64,000 bases of DNA, taken from contig NZ_QZMS01000007.1 in assembly GCF_003614885.1 (NCBI RefSeq), positions 310,001 through 374,000 of the forward strand, written 5' to 3'. Made by a program: the position numbers and the translations under genes. Below, one piece after another: positions 17,080-25,624 of this stretch (position 1 is the stretch's first letter; each line of letters starts with the position of its first letter). The DNA is from Photobacterium salinisoli (GTDB taxonomy: Bacteria; Pseudomonadota; Gammaproteobacteria; Enterobacterales; Vibrionaceae). The notes beneath the pieces were generated by a model. It did no database searches. It was given only the letters and a program-made list of their open reading frames with translations, and was not told where the DNA came from.

Positions 17080-18690
17080 ATGGATGCAGATACAAAAGTG
17101 GCAGAGCTGATTGCCAGCTGGACGCTCAAGGAGAAAGTGGGTCAGCTGTTTATTCTGGCATTTCCCGGCAAATCTGCCGAGGCGGCGCGTAAGATGGTGG
17201 CTGAGTACAACCTGGGCGGCTGTTACTTAAGTCAGGACAACGCGGAAACGTTCACCGAAGCCCATCAGCTAAGCCAGTCTTTGGATGTCATCGTCAAGCA
17301 TCACCACCGTTTGCCTTTGTTGCTGGGCGTGGATCAGGAAGGTGCCTGGGGTGTCTTGGTGGGAGAGTCGACGACCGGGCCAGGCAATCTGGCTCTGGGG
17401 GTAGCGGATACGGTGACGGGTACGGAACGCATGTATAAAGTGATCGGTGATGAAATGCGCTATGCCGGCTTTAACTGCATCCTTGGCCCATGCTGTGATG
17501 TGAACTTTAACCCTGAGTCGCCGATCATTGATACCCGTTCGTTTGGCGATCAGCCGAAAAAAGTCAGCGCCCATTCTGCTGCTGCGGTTCGCGGATTACA
17601 CCAAGGCGAAATAACAGCCTGCGCCAAGCATTTTCCCGGCCATGGTGACACGCAAGGGGACACGCACAGGGATATCCCCCGCGTCGATAAATCTTACGAC
17701 GAGCTGAAAGCCAATGATCTGGCGCCGTTTCAGGCGGCGATCAATGCCGGCGTGGATCTGGTGATGACCAGCCACATTCTTTACCCTCAGCTTGATGACA
17801 TTTACCCGGCGACACTGTCATCAATTATCTTGCAGCAGGTGTTGCGCAGGGATATGGGATTTGACGGCATCATTATTTCCGACAGCATGAACATGGGTGC
17901 CATCCAGCATCACTATACGCCGGTCGAGGCGGCTGTCAGAGCGATGCAGGCCGGGATTACTATGATCATGCTCTCTGAAGAGCACTATGACCATTCAGAG
18001 GCGTATCTGGATAAGCAACTGGCGATGATTCACGGCGTGATAGATGCCGTGAAATCGGGTGAACTTTCAGAACAAGTGATTGATGAAGCATTACAAAAAG
18101 TGGTGCGATTCAAGCTGGATAAACTGCAGCCCATGCCCTTGTTTCACAAAGTCTCTATGCCAGCCGGCCAGATAGTGGCCAGGCAGACGGCAGAATCGGC
18201 GGTGACCTGGGTTCGCGGCGGCTTAGAAATCAGTGGTCAGAAACTCTATGTTATCAATGCCACGCCGGATGCCAGTTATCATAATCTGATGAACCCCAGA
18301 GGGATTGGTCCTAACCAGTCTCAGCCTGCTTATGAGGCATTCATCCAAACTCTGCGCCAGACCGAAGCCGTGTGGCAGGAAGTCAGTGTCGAGCAACTCC
18401 CCGACAGCTGTAATGATGGTTACCTCGTGGTGGTAACAGAAAATCATCCGCTGCCCGGTGAAGACTTTGACCAGGTGCAGGCTCAGCAACTGGTTCAGCA
18501 ACTCAGTCAGGACTTCAGCAATCTGATCGTTGTGGCGTTGCGCAGCCCTTATGACTTGCTGCGTTATCCCACAGTCTCTCACTACCTTTGTGCTCACTCC
18601 TCCCGCCCTGAAAGTGCTGCCGCTGCAGCCAGGGTACTGGCGGGTGAGCACGCAGCCGGAAATGGCTGCGCGGTGAGCCGGGTGAGCTGA
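17080..18690 (+). CDS. Glycoside hydrolase family 3, NagZ-like beta-N-acetylhexosaminidase
   Basis: A 536-residue GH3 enzyme without a signal peptide, so cytoplasmic. The NagZ-type signature KHFPGHGDTQGDTH is at 183-196, where D194/H196 form the general acid/base dyad typical of GH3 beta-N-acetylglucosaminidases. The nucleophile is probably D268 in IISDSMNMGA. Unlike short NagZ (about 330-340 residues), it carries an extra C-terminal alpha/beta domain of about 200 residues. It is co-transcribed with the ABC importer, suggesting it splits an imported GlcNAc-containing glycoside. The start is the ATG after GGGAGAGAAAC. Confidence 0.88.
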   Translation: MDADTKVAELIASWTLKEKVGQLFILAFPGKSAEAARKMVAEYNLGGCYLSQDNAETFTEAHQLSQSLDVIVKHHHRLPLLLGVDQEGAWGVLVGESTTGPGNLALGVADTVTGTERMYKVIGDEMRYAGFNCILGPCCDVNFNPESPIIDTRSFGDQPKKVSAHSAAAVRGLHQGEITACAKHFPGHGDTQGDTHRDIPRVDKSYDELKANDLAPFQAAINAGVDLVMTSHILYPQLDDIYPATLSSIILQQVLRRDMGFDGIIISDSMNMGAIQHHYTPVEAAVRAMQAGITMIMLSEEHYDHSEAYLDKQLAMIHGVIDAVKSGELSEQVIDEALQKVVRFKLDKLQPMPLFHKVSMPAGQIVARQTAESAVTWVRGGLEISGQKLYVINATPDASYHNLMNPRGIGPNQSQPAYEAFIQTLRQTEAVWQEVSVEQLPDSCNDGYLVVVTENHPLPGEDFDQVQAQQLVQQLSQDFSNLIVVALRSPYDLLRYPTVSHYLCAHSSRPESAAAAARVLAGEHAAGNGCAVSRVS

Positions 18691-18823
18691 CCGCTCACTG
18701 TCTGATCGAATTTACACACATTAAATTTCCTGCTGGCGTACGCCAGCGGGGTGGCCTCCCAGTATTTTGTGGTTGGGAGATTCGGGAGAGGTTTTGCCTC
18801 AAATAAAAGTAGAAAGGGAAATT

Positions 18824-21010
18824 ATGTTAAACACAAAATACGGGCTCGTCACTCTGCTGGTGGCTTCAGCATTAAGTGGACAGGCGCAGGCTAGCGGTAT
18901 TCAGGGGTTCTTAGATTCATTGCGTGATTTTGAATCGGGTATTAATCCTGCTCTGGCAGATTTTTATGCTCAGAACCTTGATAATCCAGTGTACACCTAC
19001 GCGCAAGTGACAGAACCGGGACGGCTGGTTCGTGACTGCTCGACTGGTACTATGCTCTCTGAGCCTACAACTATCAGCCAGTTTTTCACCAAACTGGGTA
19101 TTGATAATATTTATAATCCGAGCACACCGAACGATCCGGAAATGTTCCGGCAGATGCAGTATAACTCTATGAATGCGTGGGGTTTTATAGGTTATCAGTT
19201 AGGTGAGGCCGTTCTGATTGATGCCGGTTATTACAGCCCGAAAGTGGTTAATATCGACGGTACAGATTACGACAGTTTTTATATGTTTGTTCCTGACTCA
19301 ACCTGGATTGGCTGTAAAACCGAAGCCTTAGCTGAAATTGATGGATCAGGGGGCAATCAGGTTTATGTGACTGATAATAACCGCTGGGAAGGCACATTTG
19401 TTGGCAAAAATGGTGTGAACTCTTTGGCCGATTTGCGTTTGCCTGAAAAGCAAGAATTGGTGATGCGGGATGCGATGCACTTTAATGTTAAAGTGATCAG
19501 CAAGTTACTGGAAGATGCCAACATGACCTGGGGACAGGCTCTGGCAAAAAGCTGGCCGGGTACAGACGATGACGGCAATCCAATTCAGGTTCAGGCAACA
19601 ATGTCCGGTATCCTGGCAGCAGCCCACTTACGTGGTGCCTGGGGGACTGCCGCATTGCTGACCAATGATCAGATTACCTGCGACGAGTTGGGAACTTGCA
19701 TTACTAAATATGTACATAAGTTTGGCGGTTATAACACCATTTTTGATACCCCAGGAAATGATGTCATTGAGGGTTCACTTTACGACGAAGTGCTGACTGC
19801 CGGTGAAGGTAATGACACTGTGATTACCGGTGGCGGTAAGGATCAGATTCTGCTGAATGAGCAAACTGGTGCGGTCACGACAGTGAACGATTTTACCGTT
19901 GGTGATGACATTATCGTGCTGCGCGGCTGGCAAGCGGCGGATCCATTAGCTGGCCTGGTGGTTTCTTCCGTTGCTGGGGGAACAGAGTTACAGTTCTCCG
20001 GGCAGACAGTGATCTTAACCGGAGTCAATGCCTCAGATGTCCAGGCAAATACTGAGCAGGTTATTGTTAAGTCGGATGTCTATACGCTAGCCTGGAACTC
20101 GGGCAAGCAAGTGGTTACTGGGTTTGATCCCGCGGTTGATAAGATTGAAGGTACTGCTGGTATAGGCTTTAAGCATTTGAAAGCTTTCGAAACTGCAACC
20201 TCAGTCGTTATCGGGCCACAGGCTGAAGATGGCGGTATTTATGCCTCTTATGAGCTGGTGGGTCTGACACTGGCGGATCTCACTCCGGATATGTTTGTCA
20301 ATGTAACAGGAGGTTATGACCGTCTGGGTTACATTGTGCCAATCAATAGTGTGACCTGGGGCTGGAATGTTGAGCTGGTCGTGAATAGTTTTGATGTGGC
20401 AAAAACCGTCATTACAACGCCAAGCAATGAAGCGATTCCGTTTAGTGCTGTGAAGCTGACCCAGGAAGGCGCAAACACTGTGATAACCTTGCTGGAACCA
20501 TTTGCTCAGGGCAATCAGAAACGTCTGGTATTGAACAATACTGATGTGACTACACTGTCTGCCAGTAATTTCGCCGGCTTCACGGGGAGTTATTCAGAGA
20601 CAACCATCGATATCCCGGTTTACTTTGATATCAGCGTAAGTGTCAGTGGTAGCGGTGGTACTATTTCACCTGCACCTGATGCATCCGGTGTATTGTCTGC
20701 GAAAGGTGGCGATGATTTCACTGTCAATTTTGTCCCTGACAGTGGTTATACCGTCAGTTCAGTGATTGTTAATGGTGTTGCTCAGCCTGTGAGTAGCAGC
20801 TACACCTTTACGGCTGTGACGGCAAACCAGACTCTGGTAGTGAGCTTTGAACCGGGTTCATCTTGCCCCGCACCTTGGGTCAATGGACAGATTTATACCG
20901 CAGGCGATCAGGCGCTTTATGACGGCATTATTTATGAAGCCAAATGGTGGACGAACAATAATCAGCCTGATCAGGGTGGACCTTGGGCATTGATTGGTCC
21001 TTGTAACTGA
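18824..21010 (+). CDS. Secreted multidomain protein: lysozyme-like N-domain, RTX-like repeats, chitin-binding module
   Basis: A 728-residue exported protein. The signal peptide ends SGQAQA near residue 23. The N-domain (about 24-305) includes FESGINPALADFYAQN and the pattern ILAAAHLRGAWG followed by YVHKFGGYNT; I recall similar stretches in lysozyme or transglycosylase-like hydrolases, so a glycan-cleaving role is possible but not proven. At about 309-345 there are degenerate RTX/hemolysin-type calcium repeats (GNDVIEGSLYDEVL, GEGNDTVITGGGKD). Beta-rich repeats follow, then a bacterial-repeat domain (about 600-675), and a C-terminal CBM5/12-like chitin-binding module (YTAGDQALYDGIIYEAKWWT, then GGPWALIG). 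It begins after AGAAAGGGAA and ends at a terminator. Confidence 0.75.
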   Translation: MLNTKYGLVTLLVASALSGQAQASGIQGFLDSLRDFESGINPALADFYAQNLDNPVYTYAQVTEPGRLVRDCSTGTMLSEPTTISQFFTKLGIDNIYNPSTPNDPEMFRQMQYNSMNAWGFIGYQLGEAVLIDAGYYSPKVVNIDGTDYDSFYMFVPDSTWIGCKTEALAEIDGSGGNQVYVTDNNRWEGTFVGKNGVNSLADLRLPEKQELVMRDAMHFNVKVISKLLEDANMTWGQALAKSWPGTDDDGNPIQVQATMSGILAAAHLRGAWGTAALLTNDQITCDELGTCITKYVHKFGGYNTIFDTPGNDVIEGSLYDEVLTAGEGNDTVITGGGKDQILLNEQTGAVTTVNDFTVGDDIIVLRGWQAADPLAGLVVSSVAGGTELQFSGQTVILTGVNASDVQANTEQVIVKSDVYTLAWNSGKQVVTGFDPAVDKIEGTAGIGFKHLKAFETATSVVIGPQAEDGGIYASYELVGLTLADLTPDMFVNVTGGYDRLGYIVPINSVTWGWNVELVVNSFDVAKTVITTPSNEAIPFSAVKLTQEGANTVITLLEPFAQGNQKRLVLNNTDVTTLSASNFAGFTGSYSETTIDIPVYFDISVSVSGSGGTISPAPDASGVLSAKGGDDFTVNFVPDSGYTVSSVIVNGVAQPVSSSYTFTAVTANQTLVVSFEPGSSCPAPWVNGQIYTAGDQALYDGIIYEAKWWTNNNQPDQGGPWALIGPCN

Positions 21011-21060
21011 TCGGTAATTGATGACAATTAAACCTATTCCTTGAGAGACTAACGAAAAAA

Positions 21061-21085
21061 CCCGGTAAGCGATTGCCGGGTTTTT
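21061..21085 (+). terminator. Rho-independent terminator
   Basis: An 8-bp GC-rich stem (CCCGGTAA / TTGCCGGG with one G-T pair) followed by five T, 51 bases after the stop of the secreted RTX/CBM protein gene. Confidence 0.85.
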
Positions 21086-21195
21086 ATTTAATGAAAGGTT
21101 TGCTTTTTAATCTGCATTAATTCCAATACATCATATCTTGTAAACTCAGCTAAGCTTCTTTTGAACGTGGTCAATTCCGACGAGAGGAGTGAAAA

Positions 21196-21447
21196 ATGGG
21201 TATTATTTCCTGGATTATTCTGGGCCTGATTGCGGGTGCACTGGCCAAATGGCTGATGCCGGGTGAAGATGGCGGCGGCTGGATTGTGACTATGGCTCTG
21301 GGGATTGTCGGTGCTTTTGTCGGGGGCTGGGTTGGCAGCTTAATTGGCCTGGGGCCAGTTACCGGGGTGAATATTGGCAGCCTGATTACCGCGACCTTAG
21401 GGGCATTTATCGTCTTGCTTGTTTACAAGAAGTTCATTCGTTCTTAG
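21196..21447 (+). CDS. GlsB/YeaQ/YmgE-family small membrane protein
   Basis: An 83-residue, highly hydrophobic, glycine-rich inner-membrane protein with three transmembrane segments and the family pattern IISWIILGLIAGALAKWLMP, ending in GAFIVLLVYKKF. Members are induced by stress or stationary phase, but their molecular role is not settled. GAGAGGAG stands 8-10 bases before the ATG. It is monocistronic and ends at a strong hairpin. Confidence 0.9.
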   Translation: MGIISWIILGLIAGALAKWLMPGEDGGGWIVTMALGIVGAFVGGWVGSLIGLGPVTGVNIGSLITATLGAFIVLLVYKKFIRS

Positions 21448-21467
21448 TCGATTATCTCGTTGCGGGT

Positions 21468-21490
21468 AAGCCGCTCATGCTGAGCGGCTT
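21468..21490. terminator. Bidirectional hairpin terminator
   Basis: A 10-bp perfect stem (AAGCCGCTCA / TGAGCGGCTT) with a 3-base loop between two convergent genes. The flanking T and A residues allow use on both strands. Confidence 0.8.
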
Positions 21491-21510
21491 TATCTGTTTA
21501 TCCTGAAGGG

Positions 21511-22881
21511 TTACGCGGCAGGCTGCTCCTGTTGCGTCGCCGGTGAAGTGATCTCGCCGGACGTCGTGGAAGCGTTGTCATCCGGCTCCGGTTGCGAGAT
21601 TTCAGCTTGTTTTACCGGCTGATTGGGTTGAATAGAGGTGGCCGGAGATTGTGGCGACTGGGCTGTTTTTTCTGTCGGCAGGCTGCTGTCGGTCAACTGG
21701 GCAATTTGTTGTATCAGCAGGTTTTTTTCTGCGGTATGTTGGCGCTCAAGTGCCGCAATCTGTTGTTTCGCTGCCACCAGTGAGACAGCCAGTTCATCAC
21801 CGCGCTGGGTTTGCTCTGCCAGTTTGTTTTTGGCTTGTGCTAAGTGTCTGGCTTCATTGCCTTGTTCGTTCAGCGTTTCACGAATAGCAGACACCAGTGT
21901 TTTGCCCTGCTCGGAAATGGGGTGATTACGCAGATCTTCAGTCCCCAGTTCCTGGCTGATTGCCAGCAGCATGTTTTCATAGCTCAGAATGTGGCGTTCG
22001 TAATCACTGGTTTTCATGGCTTTCAGCTGTTTGACAACATGCGCGATATGTCTGGCGTGTGCCAGTGCAAAGGCAGTCGCGTCAGCTTTTTCCTGGATAA
22101 CGCTTTTCGCACGAGGTTCAGCATTAATGAAAGCTTCTGTTGCTTTCAGCGTCGTCTCCGCATGTCTGAGCGTTTCGGGGGCATGCTGTCCGGCTTGTTC
22201 TGTCTGGAGACGCTTGAGTTCTTTCTGACTGTCAGCCAGATAAATAGTCGTCACTGTATCAACTTCTAAAGCACGTTGCTTTCGCAGCAAATCCGCCTGA
22301 CCGTTAATGGCGCTGTCATTATCATTGTCAGCAATATAATCCACGAGCTTTTTCAGCTCTTTTTCAGCTTGTGCCATTGCCTGAGGGAAATAAGTACCGG
22401 CATTGATGCTGTTTAACTCACGGCGGTTACTGAATGCTTCATTCAGTATTTTCATGGCTTCTGTCTGAGTACGCTCGGCAGATTTAATATGCTGCTTGAA
22501 CTGGGTTAAGGCTTCTTGTGTTGCCTGCAGATAGGTTTTCGAACTGAAAATCCCGATACTGTCGTTCGCTTTGTCTGAATCCAACTCATATTCACTGAAG
22601 TATTCCAGTGCATCATCCAGCGATTGTTTGGCCTCATTCATGGTATCAGTGGCAAACCAGGTAAGCGCCTGGCTTTGCGCAAAAGTTTGTTCGGCCGCTT
22701 TGATTTTTGCCTGCATATCTTTTACCGGTTCAAGGCTGGTGGCCGTGAAGCTGGCATTTGTTCCGGTTGTTGGGCTGGCAACAGAGGCGGAGTCTGAGGC
22801 GCAACCGGCTAATAGCAGCAGGCTGGCAATACTGGTGAGTTTCAGCCCATTAACAATGGACTGGTTGCATAATTTTGTCAT
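21511..22881 (-). CDS. DUF4398-type coiled-coil lipoprotein
   Basis: A 456-residue lipoprotein. The signal sequence ends in lipobox LLLAGC with lipidated C27 and Ala at +2, which favours the outer membrane. The body is almost wholly helical: repeated Ala/Glu/Gln/Lys-rich segments with heptad character, the first resembling DUF4398 (MQAKIKAAEQTFAQSQALTW). The C-terminal 60 residues are Pro/Ser/Thr/Gln-rich and disordered. Such proteins probably act as periplasmic spacers or cell-envelope scaffolds; function is unknown. A 9-bp inverted repeat lies 28 bases upstream of the start. Confidence 0.75.
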   Translation of the reverse strand: MTKLCNQSIVNGLKLTSIASLLLLAGCASDSASVASPTTGTNASFTATSLEPVKDMQAKIKAAEQTFAQSQALTWFATDTMNEAKQSLDDALEYFSEYELDSDKANDSIGIFSSKTYLQATQEALTQFKQHIKSAERTQTEAMKILNEAFSNRRELNSINAGTYFPQAMAQAEKELKKLVDYIADNDNDSAINGQADLLRKQRALEVDTVTTIYLADSQKELKRLQTEQAGQHAPETLRHAETTLKATEAFINAEPRAKSVIQEKADATAFALAHARHIAHVVKQLKAMKTSDYERHILSYENMLLAISQELGTEDLRNHPISEQGKTLVSAIRETLNEQGNEARHLAQAKNKLAEQTQRGDELAVSLVAAKQQIAALERQHTAEKNLLIQQIAQLTDSSLPTEKTAQSPQSPATSIQPNQPVKQAEISQPEPDDNASTTSGEITSPATQQEQPAA

Positions 22882-22908
22882 TTTATTTATCCCTGAGAAA
22901 ACACACCA

Positions 22909-22934
22909 AGTATCAGGTTTCCGTGCCTGATACT
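22909..22934. repeat. Inverted repeat upstream of the lipoprotein gene
   Basis: Perfect 9-bp arms AGTATCAGG / CCTGATACT around an 8-base spacer, extendable by two pairs past a bulge. It lies 28 bases before the ATG of the minus-strand lipoprotein gene, so it is either an operator or a 5'-leader hairpin. Confidence 0.55.
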
Positions 22935-23082
22935 GGCTGATTTATTATTTTTATCAATTTGAGTAGGTATTTTAGAGAAGAACAGAATGAATCTGAATGG
23001 ATATATTGCGTTTTAGGGTAAATAAAAATCGGGGCGATGAAATGACGGGTTTTATTTATTATTTCGTCATTGTTTTGACGGA

Positions 23083-23295
23083 TTAACCTTGTTCATCTCT
23101 TTTTCGCTGCACTTTCGCCTGCAGATCGGTTTTCACTATCTCCAGCGCGGCCAGTGCCAATTCGGGATCAACATTATTGGTTTCCAGCAGATAGATTAAA
23201 TCTACCGCCAGCTGAACCTCTTTAGGGGCATCTGTGAGTGAATGTTTCACTGTGTTTTGTCCGGTTGACTGTGTCGGTTGTTTTTTGTTCATCAT
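23083..23295 (-). CDS. ybaM: YbaM family protein (DUF2496)
   Basis: A 70-residue soluble protein. The core PKEVQLAVDLIYLLETNNVD followed by ALAALEIVKTDL matches enteric YbaM (LAVDLIVLLE, LRALDIVKRD as I recall). Function unknown. Its ATG overlaps the stop of the HDAC-like gene (ATGA), so it is translationally coupled; priC lies just upstream. The ybaM-priC adjacency is shared with E. coli, and the inserted deacetylase gene is the difference here. Confidence 0.85.
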   Translation of the reverse strand: MMNKKQPTQSTGQNTVKHSLTDAPKEVQLAVDLIYLLETNNVDPELALAALEIVKTDLQAKVQRKRDEQG

Positions 23296-24257
23296 GCATC
23301 CTGAAAGTCAAAAGCAATATCTGGTGCGGTAAATTGTTTTTCGGGTTGATGGACGGCCAGTGCTGCCCAGAAGAGTTGGGCGTGGATATTAACCAGTTGC
23401 TGGTGATCGTCACGGTATCCGCCTCCCACCACAGCGGCGAGCGGGATGTTGTTGTCGTGGCACTGGCTGATGACAAAGTGATCACGCTGAAAAATGCCCT
23501 CAGTGGTGACGTTAAAATAGCCAAGTGCGTCGTGCTGGTGGATATCTACCCCCGCATCATAGATCACCAGATCAGGCCGGTGCTGTGCCAGCGCCAGTGT
23601 CAGCACAGCCTTAAAGGCCGATAAATATTCGACGGTGCCTGTTTCGCGCGGTAAGGCTAAATCAATGTCAGAGTCAGGCTTGCGCGCCGGAAAGTTTTTG
23701 TCGCAGTGGACAGAAAAGGTGAGGATGTTGTCGTCATTGGCCAGCAAGGTGGCGGTGCCGTCGCCGTGGTGGACATCGCAGTCAATGATCATGACCTTAT
23801 CAATATTGGGCAGCGTCAGCGCGTGGCGGGCTGCAAACGCCAGATCATTGACCAGACAGAAACCGCTGCCGAAGTCATAGTGAGCATGATGATAACCGCC
23901 GCTTAAATGCAGACTGATGCCGTATTGGCAGGCTAAATCCACCGTCATTCTGGTTCCGCCTGCCGAGGTCAGGGTCCGCTCTATCAGCTGCGGGCTCCAG
24001 GGAAAACCGATACGGCGCATTTTTGCTGCGGGTAAAGTGTTGTTTATCAGGCTGTCAATATAGTCAGCCTGATGCAGCGTTTTGAGGGCATCGGGCGTGA
24101 CAGCTTCCGGCTCGAAAAAAGCCACATCAGCCCATGTTTCTATCTGTTTTTCCTGAGTGAGATGCAGGAACAAACGTTCATATTTGGTGATAGGGTATCT
24201 GTGCTTTTCTGGCAGAACCAGCTGAGAGTACACCGGGTGATAGACGAGTGGCAGCAT
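23292..24257 (-). CDS. Histone-deacetylase-like amidohydrolase
   Basis: A 321-residue member of the arginase/HDAC superfamily (class similar to acetoin-utilisation and acetylpolyamine amidohydrolases). Catalytic landmarks are visible: the His dyad H123-H124 in GGYHHAHYDFGSGFC, zinc ligands D161 and H163 in DCDVHHGDGT, and the third ligand probably D238 in YDAGVDIHQHDALG. The acetylated substrate cannot be told from sequence. It lies 2 bases after priC and overlaps ybaM, so the three form one unit. Confidence 0.88.
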   Translation of the reverse strand: MLPLVYHPVYSQLVLPEKHRYPITKYERLFLHLTQEKQIETWADVAFFEPEAVTPDALKTLHQADYIDSLINNTLPAAKMRRIGFPWSPQLIERTLTSAGGTRMTVDLACQYGISLHLSGGYHHAHYDFGSGFCLVNDLAFAARHALTLPNIDKVMIIDCDVHHGDGTATLLANDDNILTFSVHCDKNFPARKPDSDIDLALPRETGTVEYLSAFKAVLTLALAQHRPDLVIYDAGVDIHQHDALGYFNVTTEGIFQRDHFVISQCHDNNIPLAAVVGGGYRDDHQQLVNIHAQLFWAALAVHQPEKQFTAPDIAFDFQDA

Positions 24258-24259
24258 AG

Positions 24260-24814
24260 TTACCCTTTACGTTCAAGCTGTAGGATTGCCTTTTCAAGGC
24301 GGGTCATGGCCTGCTGGCAGCGGGCAAGCCGGCCCTCCAGCGCGAGCAGTTGTTGTTGCAAAGGCTGACGAGAACTGACTTGCGTTGCCTGTTCCAGCGC
24401 AAACGCTTTGTCTTTCACCATAGCGGCAAGCCGCCTTTCCCAGTCCTGATGCTGTGCCAGCTCATCGTACAGCTCGTGCAGGCTTTTACGTTGTTTGACC
24501 TGATATTTCGGTTCAGACTCACGAATCTGCTTGGTGGCCATTTCACGCTGTACCGCCTGGATCTGCGCCAGAATTTTTTCGCAGACATAACTGGCTCTGG
24601 TGGCGTGTAACCGGCCCGATGCCTGCTCGCTTTTCAGTGCCGCAATCTCTTGCTGAATCTCGCGAATACAAGGAACCAGCAGGCGTGACTGGCCGTGAAA
24701 TAATTGTTTGTCAAAAAGAGGTTTACTGCTTTCTCTGCGCTGATGATCCAGTGCTTCGGCAGGAGAGAGCAGCTTTTCGACCAGATCAGAAAGGCGATGT
24801 AGATCGTTCGTCAT
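24260..24814 (-). CDS. priC: PriC, primosomal replication protein N''
   Basis: A 184-residue, all-helical, basic protein. The pattern LVEKLLSPAEALDHQRRES with FDKQLFHGQSRLLVPCIREI and a later PKYQVKQRKSLHELYDELAQH matches PriC, which loads DnaB helicase at stalled forks through SSB. Its place next to ybaM, in the wider ybaM-priC-ybaN-apt-dnaX neighbourhood, supports the call. It is the first gene of a three-gene minus-strand unit. Confidence 0.85.
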   Translation of the reverse strand: MTNDLHRLSDLVEKLLSPAEALDHQRRESSKPLFDKQLFHGQSRLLVPCIREIQQEIAALKSEQASGRLHATRASYVCEKILAQIQAVQREMATKQIRESEPKYQVKQRKSLHELYDELAQHQDWERRLAAMVKDKAFALEQATQVSSRQPLQQQLLALEGRLARCQQAMTRLEKAILQLERKG

Positions 24815-24843
24815 AGCTGTTTTTCCTCTTACCGTTTATCCGC

Positions 24844-25617
24844 TTAAAACCATGCCTGCCAGGCCAGCCGGATAGCCAGAATAACCACCACGGTCACAAA
24901 TACCGGTCGAATGAACTGACTGCCAAAGCGAATGGCAGAGTGAGCGCCAATGTAGGCGCCGAGCATCAGGCAGACGCCCATGGTCAGCCCGAGGGCAACA
25001 TTGATATGACCCAGTATGGCAAAGGTTATCAGTGAGGTCAGGTTGCTGGTGAAGTTCATGGCTTTAGCCAGGCCCGATGCCAGCAAAATGTCCAGTTTAT
25101 AGAGAGCCATGCTCGATACTGTCCAGAACGCCCCGGTTCCAGGACCGGCTAAACCGTCATAAAAGCCCAGCCCCGTGCCTTGCAGCCACTGTTTTCGCGT
25201 CAGGCTGACGCTGGGTTCAGGCAGCTTGTGATTGTCAGCTTTGGGGTGCGGGTGCCAGATGGTGTAAACCGCCGCTGCAAGAATGATCAGCGGGAGCACT
25301 TTCTCCAGCCAGTTAGTGCTGATGATGTTTACAACCAGCGTACCTGTCACAGCGCCAATCAGGGTCGCTACAAATGAAGCTTTCCAGAAAGCCGGGGAAA
25401 ACAGCTGTTTTTTATAATAGGTCAGCGCGGCAGTGGAGGATGCAAAAGTCGCAGCCAGTTTATTGGTCCCTAGCGCTATATGGGGAGGCAATCCTAACGA
25501 TAACAGGGCCGGGACTGTCAGCATGCCGCCGCCGCCGGCGACCGCATCAATAAAACCGGCAGCCAGCGCTACCAGACCGAGAATGAGCCACATGCCCGGA
25601 TCTATCATTTCAATCAT
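24844..25617 (-). CDS. TauE/SafE (TSUP) family permease
   Basis: A 257-residue inner-membrane protein with about eight hydrophobic segments. The TSUP repeat pattern is clear: FIDAVAGGGGMLTVPALLSLG near the N-terminus, ALGTNKLAATFASSTAALTY, and the second-half repeat GFYDGLAGPGTGAFW with ASGLAKAMNFTSNLTSL. It is closest to the YfcA-like branch. These proteins export small organic or sulfur-containing anions; the substrate is not predictable. It lies 7 bases after dinG and is probably co-transcribed with it. Confidence 0.88.
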   Translation of the reverse strand: MIEMIDPGMWLILGLVALAAGFIDAVAGGGGMLTVPALLSLGLPPHIALGTNKLAATFASSTAALTYYKKQLFSPAFWKASFVATLIGAVTGTLVVNIISTNWLEKVLPLIILAAAVYTIWHPHPKADNHKLPEPSVSLTRKQWLQGTGLGFYDGLAGPGTGAFWTVSSMALYKLDILLASGLAKAMNFTSNLTSLITFAILGHINVALGLTMGVCLMLGAYIGAHSAIRFGSQFIRPVFVTVVVILAIRLAWQAWF

Positions 25618-25624
25618 TAATTAT

